Origin: Hybos culiciformis
Lineage: Eukaryota > Arthropoda > Insecta > Diptera > Hybotidae
Direction of reading: 5' to 3'
DNA length: 64,000 nt
Assembly (NCBI GenBank): GCA_964007475.1
Contig: OZ023275.1
Span: 36,699,381 to 36,763,380 of the forward strand
A program made the position numbers and the translations under genes. Below the pieces are notes generated by a model that had not been told where the DNA came from, searched no databases, and saw only the letters and a program-made list of their open reading frames with translations. Shown here one piece after another: positions 36,822 through 50,059 of this stretch. How positions within the stretch are numbered: the first letter of the stretch is position 1; each line of letters opens with the position of its first letter.

Positions 36822-37929
36822 GTTCACATTATTTTATATCATTGGAATAATGATGTTTTTTGTTCTTTTATTTTGATTTGTACTTTCACAAAAGTGTTAA
36901 TAACAAACTCCAAAAATTTAAATTTATGTTCATAACATTCGTCTGTTTCGGTGAACCAGAAATCATATTTTTTTGATAATTTTGTTGCGTCCAAACAGCA
37001 ATGTAATTGTATACTGTTTGTTAAATTTTTTTTTTATAAACATTTTGAGCAAAACAGTTATCAAAAAATTTTATATGAAATCTGTTAATTTCAAACAGAT
37101 CATCTTTTAGTGCTTTCAAATAAAATATTTCCAAATCAGTCTCATAATTCTTGAGATATAAAAATTGTTCTGATTTCAATACAAGGACATCATTAGTTTT
37201 TTTTTAAGTTTTTTTTATGATTGGGGTCGATAGAAGATAGCCGACTACTTTTTATGGAGCTCTAACTTCATGAATTAGTAAAATATTTACGTGAAGGTTG
37301 CGCATTAAAAAAATGCGACTACCTACTCATTAATATATAAAATAAATTAATAAATACTTTACTTTATATTATTCAAATTATTTATACTTATTTTAATTCC
37401 GTATCCAAATTGATAAATTTTCAATAATAATAAAATATTCCGGTATAACTTTCTTAATGTCCTTATAAAAATTTCAAAATTTAAATAATTAAAACAAAGT
37501 TCATGCAAAATATTTTAATATACATGTACCATTAAATGCAAAACACTGTTATTTTAAAGAACGAACTAATTAAACGTAAATTCACGAAAAAAATAAAACA
37601 ATGTCTCCCACTATCGTTTAAGAATATTTTATCCAAAGGATATAGGTAAAATATTATGACATATTATCTCTTTTTTAATGTAAAAATTAAATTGTAGTAG
37701 ATATATTTATTGATTTGAAATAACTTATGATAAGAATTTTATAAATTTCAATGAAGACGAAGATGCTAGTTTTTGAAAAAAAAAAAAATCATAGATGCAA
37801 TAAATTCATATTAGCACATCACAACAATACATATTTAGACACATATTTTTTCATTTATTCATTATAGTTATATAATTTTTCGTACAACTACATTCGAATT
37901 TTTATAAGTTGTGTAATTTTAAAACTAAA
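36822..37929. other. AT-rich non-coding stretch between two MITEs
   Basis: I see nothing gene-like. A GC-richer island near 37225-37325 (TCGATAGAAGATAGCCGAC and GGTTGCGCATTAAA) has no consistent frame or repeat structure. Confidence 0.65.
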
Positions 37930-38354
37930 CCCAATAGGAACTGGAAGCATGAAAACATCAATGACGTCCTTAAGACAAAGTTGCTGCCGGTGACGGCTTT
38001 CTTACTCCCAAATCTCGATGACATTCCCATATATATGGCCGCCTAATTCATTGATGACTTTGTTGCTTACAAAGTCATCGGTAAAAGGAGCAGGTGGAAT
38101 ATATCAAAATGAAACGCTTCGATATTTATATCCAATTTCATCATGTCTTTTTTTTAATTAACAGTTATTTTTTCATAGAATTCCGAATTCTTTTTGTTGA
38201 TGACAGCTTCGTATACGTTGTCATCGAGAAAGGAATCAAGTACCTATTTTCTAATTACTACCAAGTGAATTTGTCTCTAGTGAAATTTTCAGAGGCTGAA
38301 AGTTGATGATTTCATTGATGACTTTTGTCATCACTTCTCTAAGTTCCTATTGGG
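37930..38354. mobile_element. MITE, 425 bp, ends CCCAATAGGAACT, with internal GATGAC motifs
   Basis: The left terminus CCCAATAGGAACT is mirrored perfectly by AGTTCCTATTGGG at the right. The interior carries many GATGAC words in both orientations (near 37957, 38017, 38053, 38074, 38198, 38219 and 38314-38330). These include a perfect 11-bp hairpin, GATGACTTTGT/ACAAAGTCATC at 38053-38079, with a 5-nt loop. Repeated inverted subterminal motifs of this kind resemble transposase-binding arrays. There is no transposase frame; the 70-codon frame at 38094-38306 is hydrophobic and incidental. A target duplication cannot be defined (AAA or AA at most), so the superfamily stays open. Confidence 0.85.
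38053..38079. repeat. Perfect 11-bp hairpin inside the CCCAATAGG MITE
   Basis: GATGACTTTGT and ACAAAGTCATC pair perfectly around the loop TGCTT. Confidence 0.9.
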
Positions 38355-39110
38355 AACATCCTCAAAATTGAAAAAAATTAATCAGTATTAGAGAGAATAG
38401 AAAAGCTTTTTTGTATAAATATGTTTTGGGGGTCTGAAAAAATAGGAAAAAAAAATAAAAACGATATTTTAAAAAGTTGTTTGACATAGTTACTCTATAT
38501 TATACTTCCTTTATGATAATTAATAATTTTAAAAAAAACTATCTATCATTATACTCTTAATACAAAAATTAAACTAATATAATCTAAATAACATACAAAT
38601 ATGTAAGTATTAAAAATGTCAAAAACTTCATGACAAGCATTTAGTATTTATCAATTTAACTTATTTTGTTCTGTTAAAAATATTGTAATGGAACATATTA
38701 TTTTATCGTTACAACCATAATGTATGAGCTGTGTACATATGTGTATGTTTTATCCATGTTACATACCATGAACGTACACTACATATTATATACATAAAAT
38801 AGAAATTTATTAGTTTTTGTGTTAAAGAAAAAAAAAACAAAAAAAAAATTGATGAAAAAGTATTTTCTTAATTTTATTAACAAGGCCTTAACAAAAGAAA
38901 AAAAAAATCAATTTATGTTCGATATAAAATAAATGACCTTAGGAAAAATGAAAGGGTATTTTAACATTATTACATAACACACATAAAATTAGTAATCTGT
39001 TGGTTTGCAGCCTATTGGCTTTTGGAAAAAATTAAAAATTGTTATTACTCTTTTTTTTTGCTTTAAAGAAATGAATGAAAATGTTAAGTTTAGAAATTGT
39101 ATTGTACATA
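38355..39110. other. AT-rich non-coding stretch
   Basis: I see no gene or repeat here beyond poly(A) runs and TACATAC words. Confidence 0.65.
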
Positions 39111-39430
39111 CACTGAGAGAAAAAAAAAATTTGGTGAAATAATCAAAGTTGTTACTCCAGAATTTTTTTTTTTTTTTGAGTTTTCTACGCAATTATAAAT
39201 TACAAAAAATATATTACTAAAGTCACCCACTAAGTTGGTTTTGACCTATAATACAAAGCAAAGAATGTACAGAAAATATAGCCAGTTTTTCCTCGTTGAA
39301 ATAATTACTTTCGCGTTTTTAAACTTTAATAGTATATAAAAGAATGAAATATTGTTAACCATAAAATACATAAAATACCATAAATAAATTTGGATTGCTG
39401 GCAGTATGGATCTGTTCACTCTCGAAATCA
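39111..39430. mobile_element. Diverged dispersed repeat, copy 1 (CACTG-ended family)
   Basis: It begins CACTGAGAGAAAAAAAAA and shares several blocks in the same order with 51058-51299: GTTGTTACTCCA, AGTCA.CCACTAA.TT.G, a block containing ACAGAAA, and ATCTGTT near the right end. This copy has about 80 bp of extra sequence after the third block, and its right terminus is degraded. It is non-coding. The family is not recognised; CACTG ends with A-rich inner sequence occur in more than one DNA-transposon group. Confidence 0.65.
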
Positions 39431-40509
39431 AAGACTTAGGGAATTTTTTTTAAAGTTTCCCATTATACCATTGATAGAATTTAAACTAACATATATTTCC
39501 CCTCTGCATCAAAATGAGTCCTCATCCTCAGTAATTTGCATGTAACCTCATATTTAAAGAGTTTCAAGTCTAAAACTTACCTACTTATATTTACCTACAA
39601 AAAAAAAATTCCACAAAAATATATGATTATATAGTTTTCAAAGTAAAAATTTCTCTTGGCGTCAACATTATGATAAGAAATCACTATAATTGCTTAGTCT
39701 TAGGTGTAAAATTTACTGAACCAATAATTTTATTATTATTTTTATATAATATTTATTATATTATTTATTATATACATACATTTCATATACAAATTTATAA
39801 ATGTTTTTCGAGCAGAAATAAGTAAAAAAAAAAAAAAAAGAATAAAAAAAAAAGTCGGCCAGGCGTAAATAAATAAATGAAATAAAGGTATGCGAATTTC
39901 AAAGCTTTAATTTTCCCAACACATTTTTACCTATACCCTTTTTTTTTTCCCTGGCATATTATTATTTTCTCTTGTAACATTTTGATACCCTTTATTTTCT
40001 ACATTTTAATACACAAAAAAGGTTAAAAGTGTGAAAATACATTAATACAACCGAAAATCTTTATAAGGGCTTTTGGTAAAATTTATGTGGAAAAAATAAG
40101 AATAAAATGTAAAAAAAAAGAAAAAATGTCTTTCTTTTTATAATATAAAAAGGATAATTGTTTTAAATATATTAACCGTAAAATGGTAGAAAAAGGTTAT
40201 TAAAATAATTTATTTACGATATTCATATAAAAACTAATGGGTTTACATAAACTTAAAATAAAAAAAAAAAACTTATATGTTAATATTTATTTATAATTTT
40301 ATTACACAAATTTTTTAGTGACATTTAATTATGCAGTAAATTTACTAAATTTAGTTTTTTTTTTAAATAATTTTTGGTAAATTAAAATAAAATAACTTTT
40401 AATTCTTGTCTCTAAATAAAGATTATACTACATAGAATAATGTATATAACTTTAATTATATACGTATATATGAAGATTTAGGGTTTTAGAAAATAACACT
40501 GTAAAATAA
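39431..40509. other. AT-rich non-coding stretch
   Basis: I recognise no gene. Poly(A), poly(T) and TTATTA tracts dominate; GTCGGCCAGGCG near 39855 is an isolated GC-rich word. Confidence 0.65.
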
Positions 40510-40783
40510 TTATGTTTTTTAATATATTTTTTTGTCCGCAGTAGATTCAGATTGTTGGCATTAAAAGACCGTCAAGACAAAACACTTTTGCGAATGAAAG
40601 CACTATATGTTTATCTTTTTAAGAACTTCTGTTATTTTGAATTGAGATATATTTATTAACTTTAAATTGTCTGTAAAGTTTTTCAGGGGCAATTCGTCAA
40701 CTCAATTAGCCACTTATGAGATAACAGAGGCCGAAGGCAATCAAAACAAGCTTTTGTTGGTCCAAAATATATTAATCTTTTAG
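40510..40783 (+). pseudogene. Two overlapping protein-like frames, unidentified
   Basis: Frame A (40510-40659, 49 codons) contains LLALKDRQDKTLLRMKAL. Its hydrophilic part begins right after a good acceptor-like TTTTTTTGTCCGCAG (to 40541). Frame B (40646-40783, 45 codons) contains SSTQLATYEITEAEGNQNKL and is also preceded by TTTTTCAG (to 40686). The two overlap by 14 nt in different phases. Both have mixed, protein-like composition in a less AT-rich patch. They may be one fossil coding sequence broken by a frameshift, or two small exons whose phases do not match as read. No family is recognised. Confidence 0.22.
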
Positions 40784-41623
40784 TTTTAAATTATATTAAA
40801 AGCAATTTTTGAGATGAAACACTTGACTATACTCTTAATTTGCAAATTTTAACAATTAAAGAATAATGTAAAATTTACAAAATTGTGATGAAGTATGAGA
40901 TTATTTGCATTTATAAAGCTTTTGCAAAATGTTTATAATTTTTTAATTTCCAAAGGCTTCGCACAGTTTTTCTTCTATTGAAAATGAAGAAGCACAAAAA
41001 ATTATTTATAAAATATGAACTTTTTGTTTTCGAAGTATAAAAATTCTCTAGATTTAAGGTGAAAAATATTAATACTGAAATAAATCCAAATGTAAGAAAT
41101 AATTTTTTTTTTTTTGCTTTGCTGACGGTATTTAAATTTTCATCTTTCTTTTTTGTGTTTTTTTCTCATGAGTTTCAGATACTTATTTGTTAAATTCTTT
41201 TATCAATTTAACCATAGTTCCGTAATAAGAAGAATGAACCATAAATATATGTAGGTCGACATTATTAAAAATGTAAAAGCATTTCAATAAAAAGTTCCGC
41301 AAACTATAAAATTTCCATAATATTCTAAAAAAAAATTCATTAGTCCTTCCTGAACTTTCCACAAATTAAAAAATTAAAATTATATAAGACAATATAGTAA
41401 AAAAACAGAATTGTTGAATTAAATTATATATGTCATCATTTTGGGAATTTTTGAGATTTTGGATTACACGCGAAAATAATACAATATTTTCTATATTTCA
41501 TATAAAAGAGGTTATCGAATTCAGACTCGTATGATAACTCGATAAATTAATAGAATAATAAGACTCGATAAATAAATAGACTTTTGTTAAAGTCTGTGTT
41601 TATTGACTTATTTAAAAGGATAA

Positions 41624-41921
41624 AACTACGATAAGAGTGAGATTTTATTTGAAGGCTCCGCCGATCTGTGGTGGTGTTTAAAACATGGTTGGAAGCGCTA
41701 CTTATTACACATTGAAAATATGAAGAATATGCTTTAGATCCCATAATAAAGTGTAAACCGTTGATTAGACACTATCCCAGTCAGTAAAAGCGTATCTTCG
41801 ATCTTCAAGAACGGTATACTTAAATCCTCCCACAAACCTGGAAATTCAAGAAACCAATCTAGCGATAGTGCAAAAAATTGAACCCATGGGAATGTACAAA
41901 ATGATAGAAGCAATTATTTAA
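41624..41921 (+). pseudogene. Fossil coding patch, two frames, weakly gag-like
   Basis: Frame 1 (41624-41737, 37 codons) contains FEGSADLWWCLKHGWKR. The G-A-x-x-WW pattern resembles the core of Retrotrans_gag (PF03732) in Ty3-like elements. Frame 2 (41769-41921, 50 codons) contains VKAYLRSSRTVYLNPP and later VQKIEPMGMYKMIEAI. GC content is visibly higher than the surroundings across about 300 bp. An alternative frame in the second half is also open, so frame choice is uncertain. No zinc knuckle, protease or polymerase motif follows, and no LTRs are seen. This is a probable relic rather than a working gene. Confidence 0.25.
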
Positions 41922-42487
41922 CGAATGGTTTTATTTTAAATATCAATTATCACTAATTATCAATCAGTAGTAAAATTTATGTTTTTGTTTTCATCTCATA
42001 CTTAGTAAAAATGTTTTATATATAATAATAAGATAATAATAATGAATGAATTTAATTCGACTTATTTATTACTATATATTATGTTTCTTTTGTTTTCCTT
42101 TTATTTTTATTTTTTTGCGAATAAAATAAAATCAATTTCCAAATGGTTAATTTTCCAGAACTAATGATCTACTCGTGTAAGCTTCATTGAACTTAAAAAG
42201 AAATTGAAAGTCAAAAGTGTATAAAGTAATTTCCTAAAATATAAAACATTTTTTAAGGATATTCATATTATTTCAACAATTTGATGACAATGTTCATATA
42301 TGTATAATCGCAAAGAAAATGTTAAATTGAGAACAAAAAAATATATATATACAGATATATATTTTTAATTTTCAGTTCAAAACTTTTACCTATTCGGGTA
42401 TTTTGGTATAATTCTAATAAATAGACCTTAAGTACCTATACGAATTTTTTTGATACATGTCTACATTCATTCAATGAAAAAAAAAAT

Positions 42488-42616
42488 ATAATTGAGTTTA
42501 TACTACACTTGAAATTTTCATCCTTCAGTCTCATAATAAACTATGTTGAAAAATAATTGACAAATTTTAGTAAATAAACAGAAAAGTATTTATCTTTCCT
42601 TTATAAACTCAATTAT
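42488..42616. mobile_element. Possible 129-bp MITE with 15-bp inverted repeats
   Basis: ATAATTGAGTTTATA at 42488-42502 has its exact reverse complement at 42602-42616. The enclosed 99 bp are non-coding. The arms are AT-rich, so chance is not excluded, and no target duplication beyond TA-like bases is evident. Confidence 0.4.
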
Positions 42617-44269
42617 GTTTTTATATGTTTATATATTTGCATATTATTTATGTTCTTAAGAAACATAATTATAAATATTATCAAAATAATTATTTTTAGA
42701 AATTTTGAAGAAAATAATAATAATATTATAAGAAATTGTTTTATAATAAATTTTATTAATTTAATTTTAATTTATTTTATTTAATAGATAAATTAATGGA
42801 AATACATATGAAAATGAAAATTATGAAACGATTAATTTTTTAATTTAATGTGTATTAAAATTTAAAATATGTCCTTAGCATATAATTCCCAAATCATAAT
42901 ATAACTTTCGTAATATTTATGGTAGAAGTAAAACAAAATTCTTAGAATTCATTATGATTACTTTTTAATAAGCTTAATACATTTTTTTTTTGTGTTGATA
43001 AAATTAAATTGCTTATATTCGTATATTAAAGTGTTTATATTCGTAGGTATTTCAAAAAATAATATAATTAATTTTAATTATGATAATTAGATTAACAATT
43101 ACTGCAATTAAGTTTTAATTTAAAATATTGATAATATTATATTTCATATTTAATATTTCATGAATTATTAAAATTGAATTCAATTTTTTATGTATTTTAT
43201 TTTGCATTCATTTTTCAGCTCAATTAATTCATAATTATTCATAATATGTGAAATTCTTAAAGGGAGAGCTTATTCAGTATAATTATGTGTATAATCATGT
43301 TATGTTTTTTCAGATACAAAAAAAAAAAAACAAAATACATGAACTACTATACTTTCAACCAGCACTTTGGGTAAATAACGTCTTTGAGAAACTACTAGCT
43401 TCTTTCATTTTTTTTTGAAGTAGAACATTTTCTTGTTTAGGGATTAATAGGGTTACGTAATTTTTTAGAGATATGTCATCAGGCCAACATTTAGTAGGCG
43501 TAAATGTGCACTGGGTATGTAATTTTTCACATTGACAATTTCAATTTTTTAATGAAACCGGACAAACAATCAACGTAACGCGTGCGTTTTTCCACTTCCA
43601 TCATTTTTATATAATTTATATAATTATATAATTAACTTTGAGTATATCTCCGACATTATTTGAAATTTTAAACACATTAACATTGTATGTATATGGTCTA
43701 TTTTCAAATCATGTTTTCCTGCTCTTAAGAAGTTTCTACTTTCTAATTTAGAAAAATAAACTTTTCAAAATTAACAAAAATTACAAAAAATAGAAATTAA
43801 AATTATTTTAACTTAAAATGAAATTGTTTTTGTTAAATTTATTTGAAACATGAAGAGGAAAATTTTTTTTTCTTCAATCCTTTTTCTATATGCATTGAAA
43901 ATTAAATTTAAGGTTGTTTTATTTTTTTATGCCTAGAAGAGTTCTAGAGGTTTTACGGTTTTTTTTTTATGAAAGTTCAAAGCTAATACGTGACTAGACA
44001 AACTCTTGATTTTTTTTTTTTGGGATTATTTATAAAAAAAATTGGATGTAAAAGTTTTTTTCTAATATCCTTTAATTAAATACTTTTTAAAATATGTGTA
44101 TTTTTTTTGTTTGCTCCTCCATTAGAACAAAATAGTAATTTATGAAATTATTTTGACCCTCTTTTTTAATTAGAATAAGTTACAATTTTGTTTTTGTTAC
44201 TAATAATTTTCCTCATGTTATTTTTACACTTATACAGAAATTGGATTTTCCGATCCCATATCTCATTAA

Positions 44270-44270
<1 letters not shown>

Positions 44271-44300
<30 letters not shown>

Positions 44301-44310
44301 TTTGTTTTGC
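44271..44310. repeat. (TTTTG)n-type microsatellite
   Basis: A run of TTTTG and TTTTTG units over about 40 bp. Confidence 0.85.
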
Positions 44311-45036
44311 TTTTTTAATTTCTTGGGCCTAAAATTTATGGTTTTTGGGATTTTTCTTCAATTAAAAAAAAAAAATCTTTTTTTTTGTAATTATTTTTAA
44401 TAAATGCGTTTTCAGTTTTATTTTTAAAATTTATTTATTAAGACCATATTAAAAACATAGAAAATAATATTTATATAATTTATAACGATTATATATTTAT
44501 ATTGTTTCGGACCACAGTTGTTTTTCATCGAAAAATATTTTTATTGTTGTAAGAAAAACATAATTTTAAAATAACAAGAAGTGGACAAACTAAAAAGAAA
44601 TTAAAAAGTTTTAATGAAAAAAGGCATTGTAAATTTTGAAATTAAAATTTTTTTATAAAATATAATGAGTGCGAACCTATATAATATAAAATTTATGAAT
44701 ATAATTAAAAGAACAAAATTAACAAAAAATGGGAATTATCATATCCTTTAGTAAACAGTTTGTAAACTTAAACATATCTTGTTTATTTTCAAATTAATGA
44801 ATTTTTTTTTTTTGACAGAAATATTTAGTTAAAATATTTTGTTTTAATTATGTTTTTCTGGGAAATTTATATAGGGGTTCATTTATATACTCAATAAAAG
44901 GGTTTTTAAATAAATATAGAGGTGGGATTTATAAATATTCGTTGACTATACCAGATTACATTTTCAGGGTGGTAATTTAGAAGTATTCACTAAAATTATG
45001 CACACAAACCAAAGCGAATCAAGTATGCCAAATTAG

Positions 45037-45269
45037 TTGATCGAAAGGAAGGTCGGGGAAAAAAATAAAGTTCACATCGTATTGAGATTCATTCAAATTG
45101 AAGCTATTTTGTCGTTGAGGCAGCGGGACGATTTATTTACTTTGCTTCTTATGGATGTGGGGCTTTACCAAAACGAAATTATGTTTTATCCGTTGCCGAA
45201 TTCACAAAAAAAAAAATGGATAACGCAGTGAACAATGTTTTTCTAAGAATTTCCATTTATTCTAAATAA
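45037..45269 (+). pseudogene. Fossil coding patch, overlapping frames, unidentified
   Basis: Two plus-strand frames overlap. The first, 45037-45231, has 64 codons from TTG and includes IERKVGEKNKVHIVLRF. The second, 45102-45269, has 55 codons and includes VVEAAGRFIYFASYGCGAL then PKRNYVLSVAEF. A reading that follows the first frame and then shifts to the second gives the most protein-like product, as expected of a decayed coding sequence with one indel. The AGR..F.....KRN..LS order is faintly reminiscent of a CENP-B/pogo-type DNA-binding region, but I would not assign it. GC content is clearly above background. Confidence 0.22.
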
Positions 45270-48236
45270 ATAAAATAAATTAATATGCTTGATATTTTAT
45301 TTTGAATAATTTCATAAATAATTGATCAAAGCTATTTGATTTTTACATAATTTATATAAAATATTTCAAAAATAGTTTATCAATAAGTTATTTCATTTTG
45401 AATAATATATATATAGAATGTATGTATCTACATAATATAATAGGAATTTATTTCTAGACCAAAATAAAAAAAAAAAAAATTCAATCCAGTAGAAAATTAA
45501 AATTAATCGAAAAATATTTTATCTGATAGAAGTTCAATTAATAAAAAAATATATATTAATCATAAATATGAATTTTTTTTTTTCACCAATATTAATACTG
45601 CTACTATGTGTACCAAAATATATACATAACACAGTAATAATACATTCCAAAAAATGTATACATTTTTTTTTTAAATCTCAAAAAACATTCCAACCAAAAT
45701 TCAAAATAATTTTTTTTTTTTTAATCCTTGGAATATATTCATAAAATACACACATATGTAGATGTACCTATGTATATAGAAATTTATATTTATTATGTGA
45801 AATTATGTGAACAAAATTAAAAGCTTTTACTATAACCATTATTTATAATTTGTAAAATTCTTCTTTTTTTTTTTTGTGCACATTTTATCCATAATTTGAA
45901 AAAGTTTTATATGTATATTATATATATATATATATACATTTTTTTTTTTCTTGCATATCATTATCAAAAACATTAAAAGCATTTTGGAGCCATACACATT
46001 ATATTTTATGTTAAGGAAACATAATTTTTTATATTTTCTCCCCATATAATATTTATACAACATATTTTTATTTTTATTTTTTTTTTGCTTCTTGTAAATT
46101 AAACACACGTGAGGATGTTATAAATTCTCCAAAAAAACAGCAAAAAAAAAAAAACATAAAATTTCTTATTTTGAGAAACAAAAAATTTTTAGACAAATAT
46201 TCCATATGAAAAATAAATTTCCCAAAAAAATTATAATAATAATAATAAATAAATAAAACAAATTTTCCCCAAAAAAAAAACCCTTAAACCAAAAAATAAG
46301 AAAATCAAAATTATTTATAAATGAAAAAGCATAAAGTTAAATTCGACATGACCACCATATTTTATAAAAGTCCACCCTTATATCATCAAAAAATAATAAT
46401 AAAAAAAAAAAAAAAACGAAAGAGATAACATTTTACATGTTTTTAATACTCTTTGTTAAAGTTTGGCAATAATTTATTAACAACAGGAAAATAAAAAAAA
46501 AAAAAAATAGTTTAATTTTGATACAAAAGCCATGTAATAATTTGTTTTTTTTTTCTTTTCTATATATAGTTTTTATGTCATATATTTTTTCTATATACAT
46601 TATACATATATAAACATAACATGTATAAAAAGTTTTGATATTGACAGCTGCTGCTATGGTCCATCAAGTTTTATAAATTCTAATATACATAAAATTCTAT
46701 CTAAATTTTTTTTTAAATTACAATAAGGAGTGTACCATAACGTTTTATTTATTTTGTCGTTATCATATAATAATAATGTCAAAAAATTCAAAGCTAATGC
46801 ATATTATAAGAATTTTGTAAAAAATAAAATTTAAATTCTGTGGCAGATGTATTACGAAAATTGAAAAAAAAAAAATTATTATTATTTTATATTTGAAGTG
46901 TTAATTTCCATCATCGTTTGTATTAAAAAAAAATATGTTTTTGTTTATTTTTTTTTCCGTATTTTATCTCAAAAGTAAACAATCATGTTGAAGATTATTA
47001 TGTATTTATAAATAATGTTTATTTGTCTGCTCTGCTGTGTGTACATGTTGTCTTTAATCCGTTTGTTGATTGAATTTTTTTGATGAGCATGAATAAACTA
47101 TATAAGCATTTTATATTAATGGGGCATTGAGTCTGCGGTTATTACGAATATTTATTGGGTATTATTTTATGTTTTTTGCTAAAATTAAATATACAATAAA
47201 TATGCGTAAATGCCAAAATATAAAAAAAATAAATTAGAGATGATGAAAATTCTTCGAAATATGGTTTTATTATAATAATACTAACGACCAGCGATAATTT
47301 CACTTTTTTTTTTTTTTTTTTAAATTACAATTTTTGTAAGCGGATCACAAATAAAATAAACCAAATACGACGAGTTTTTATAATTTTTGTTTGGGAACTG
47401 TCATGTTTTGGAATTATTAGATAAAATAGTATGTATAATGAAACAAAATAGAAATTATTGTATTCCTCACGGGAAATTTATGAAAACTAGATGTATTGAT
47501 TTATTAATTGATTTGAGAATACGATTACTTGAATTTTGTAAATAAAATTTTTGAATGATATCGCCCTGGTTGTACAGTGTTTATACTTTTAACTATTAGC
47601 AAAATAACACTTATTATTAATTACCTATATATATAAACATAATTTTTTATTTTTATTTTCCATCTATAAGATAACAACGGTAGGCTTATCTCTAAATTTG
47701 TTAAATAATATTCAAATAAAAAATTGTTTCCAAAACTCTTTTCCAAAAAATTAAAGTACTGTCTTTTACATCGAAACCAGAGTATAGATAAAAGTGAATA
47801 TGGTTTATATAATGCTTTTTTTTAAAGTTCTATTACAGGGAACATTACCCGCAGATAACTTTTCACCTTATATTCATAAAAATTCTAAATCTCAGTGGGG
47901 GATAACATATATATACAATATATAACAAAAAATTAAATAAAAACTTTTCCCAAATATTACGCTGAAAAAAAATAAAAATGTAATAAAAGTTTATAAATAT
48001 TTTTCCTTTTTTTTTCCTGTTTTATTTTGATGTTTTTGACTTTATCACTCAAGTCGAGAAAACATTAGCTCTCATCACAATTATACATAAACATTGTTGA
48101 ACTTTTTGACAATAATATAATAAAGAATAGAAATTTATGAAGCTTCTGATGATTATAATTATGTTATTACAAAAGAAAACCGATATCAAATCATTGATTT
48201 ATTAAACGAACTATTAGTTTTCTAGTTCTGCAGTCA

Positions 48237-48404
48237 ATGCGTGGCGAGGCGACTATGACACAAATCGCCGCACTAGATTTTTATTCATGGAATTTCATAC
48301 TTCATTTTATACTTTTGTTTCCTTTTTTTGGGCTAGATAAGACTGAAGCCATTGAATGGTTCTCTACCTTAAACCAAGGTCTGTTGACATTTATTTCCTT
48401 GTGA
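48237..48404 (+). CDS. Short ORF in a GC-richer patch, 55 codons, unidentified
   Basis: The ATG frame ends at TGA. The N-terminal part (MRGEATMTQIAALDFYSW) is encoded by the most GC-rich 50 bp of the neighbourhood. A hydrophobic segment (residues about 19-31) and a hydrophilic DKTEAIEWFSTL follow. The frame stays open upstream to 48196. Another frame is also open over the first 100 nt. No splice sites or family resemblance were found; it may be a fossil of a mobile element. Confidence 0.15.
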   Translation: MRGEATMTQIAALDFYSWNFILHFILLFPFFGLDKTEAIEWFSTLNQGLLTFISL

Positions 48405-50059
48405 CGTTATCTCAATTCCATTTTTTTGACAATATTCCGTTTATATATTTTGCTGGTTTTTGACAATTTTTTTTTTATTTATTTAACATAACTTTTGACA
48501 AATATGACATACTTTGTGCGAAACTGAAAGATTTAATATTTCTGGCAAAAAAAAATTAATATTTTAATTTTTCTTTTCTATAATAAACATTAAACATAAT
48601 AATTTTATTTTATTCACGTTTTTGTAGCTAAAGAAAAACCACACATAGAAAAGATTAAAAAAAAAAAAATCTGTGCAAAATTATAACATAAATCTATCTA
48701 AATTTTTCTAATAGTAACATAACCTTGATATAATTTTTTTTTTCGCAAAAAAAAAAAAAACAACAAAAAAACAGAAATTTTTTTTTACTTTGTAAAATTT
48801 ATCTTTTTACTAATAGTTTTAAGTCAGTTGGCGCCCTTATTTGTAGGAGGTGTAAAACATTCAACTTTCCCAAATTTTTTATAAACAACTGTTGTATTGA
48901 TAAAATCATTATTATTTGATATAAAAAATTCTTTGCAAAAATTTAATGGAATTCTGTTAAATTGAACAAAATTATTTTAATATGAAATTATTTGAATTCA
49001 ACTTGTCACAGTTTTTCTAATCAAAAACAAACTAAATTGTTACTATTATTATTTGAAATTAACCTTATTTACGTTTATGTATAATTATTAAATTATAACA
49101 ATTTCAAAATGTCTGTTAAATCTTAATTTGAAAATTGATAGACTTATATTATTGAATTAAATAAATTCTCTAATAATTTTGTGAATATAATATTTGGTAG
49201 GATGTAATTTGAGAATTTTCTTCAACAGACACATATAACCTAAATTTGAAAATTAAACTATACATTAAAAATATATATAAATTATATGATGTTATATGAG
49301 AAAAATGAAAGCTCATGTTCATTTCATTAAGTTTTGACAATATACTAAATAATATAAAAATTATAAAATTAAAAATCCTTACGGATTTAGAAGAAGAATA
49401 TTAATATGAATAAAAATTGTATGCACATGTACTTGAAGAGAAAACAAGGGAATTTTATATGCCTTAAAAAATCAATACACTTAAGTATTCCAATTATCGA
49501 TATGAAAAAAGCTTATAAATGAATTTAATTTTAAATACAGAAAATATAAAATTATTTAAATAAATATTATCCTCTTTGGCTTTTAATAAATGTAAAATTC
49601 CAAAAATAATTTGTCAAAAAATTATGATAAATTCCTATAACTTATGTACAAAAATATTTAGACTAATATAATAATATAATACATATAATTTAGTACAAAC
49701 TTTTACTGAAACAAACTTTAAATTTAATATGGATTTTATTGCATTGTGTATACACATAAAGGTTTGAAGAAATTTTGAAAAACATATAATCAAAGTATTT
49801 GAGCAAAATATATACTTGAAACTTCAAGAACTTCTTCAATGAAACAATGTGTGGTGATTTTGAGTACTTTTACTCTATGTTTCAATTTCGAATAACTTAT
49901 AAATTGAACTGTTGGAGTGAGGAAGTACTTTATATTACTACTTTCTCTTTAATATACTTTTTTATTTAATTACATATAAATTTTATATATTTCTGTGTAT
50001 GTGTATTTTATGTATATTATATAATATCTTTTTAATTTAAAAGTTCATTTTTATTTATT

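Larger units (their letters stand above)
41922..45036. other. AT-rich non-coding stretch
   Basis: I recognise no gene. It contains a 15-bp perfect inverted repeat (42488-42616), a TTTTG-type microsatellite (44271-44310) and a GC-richer island at 43350-43620 (including GGATTAATAGGGTTACG and GTAACGCGTGCG) with no clear frame; that island may be an old repeat. Confidence 0.6.
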
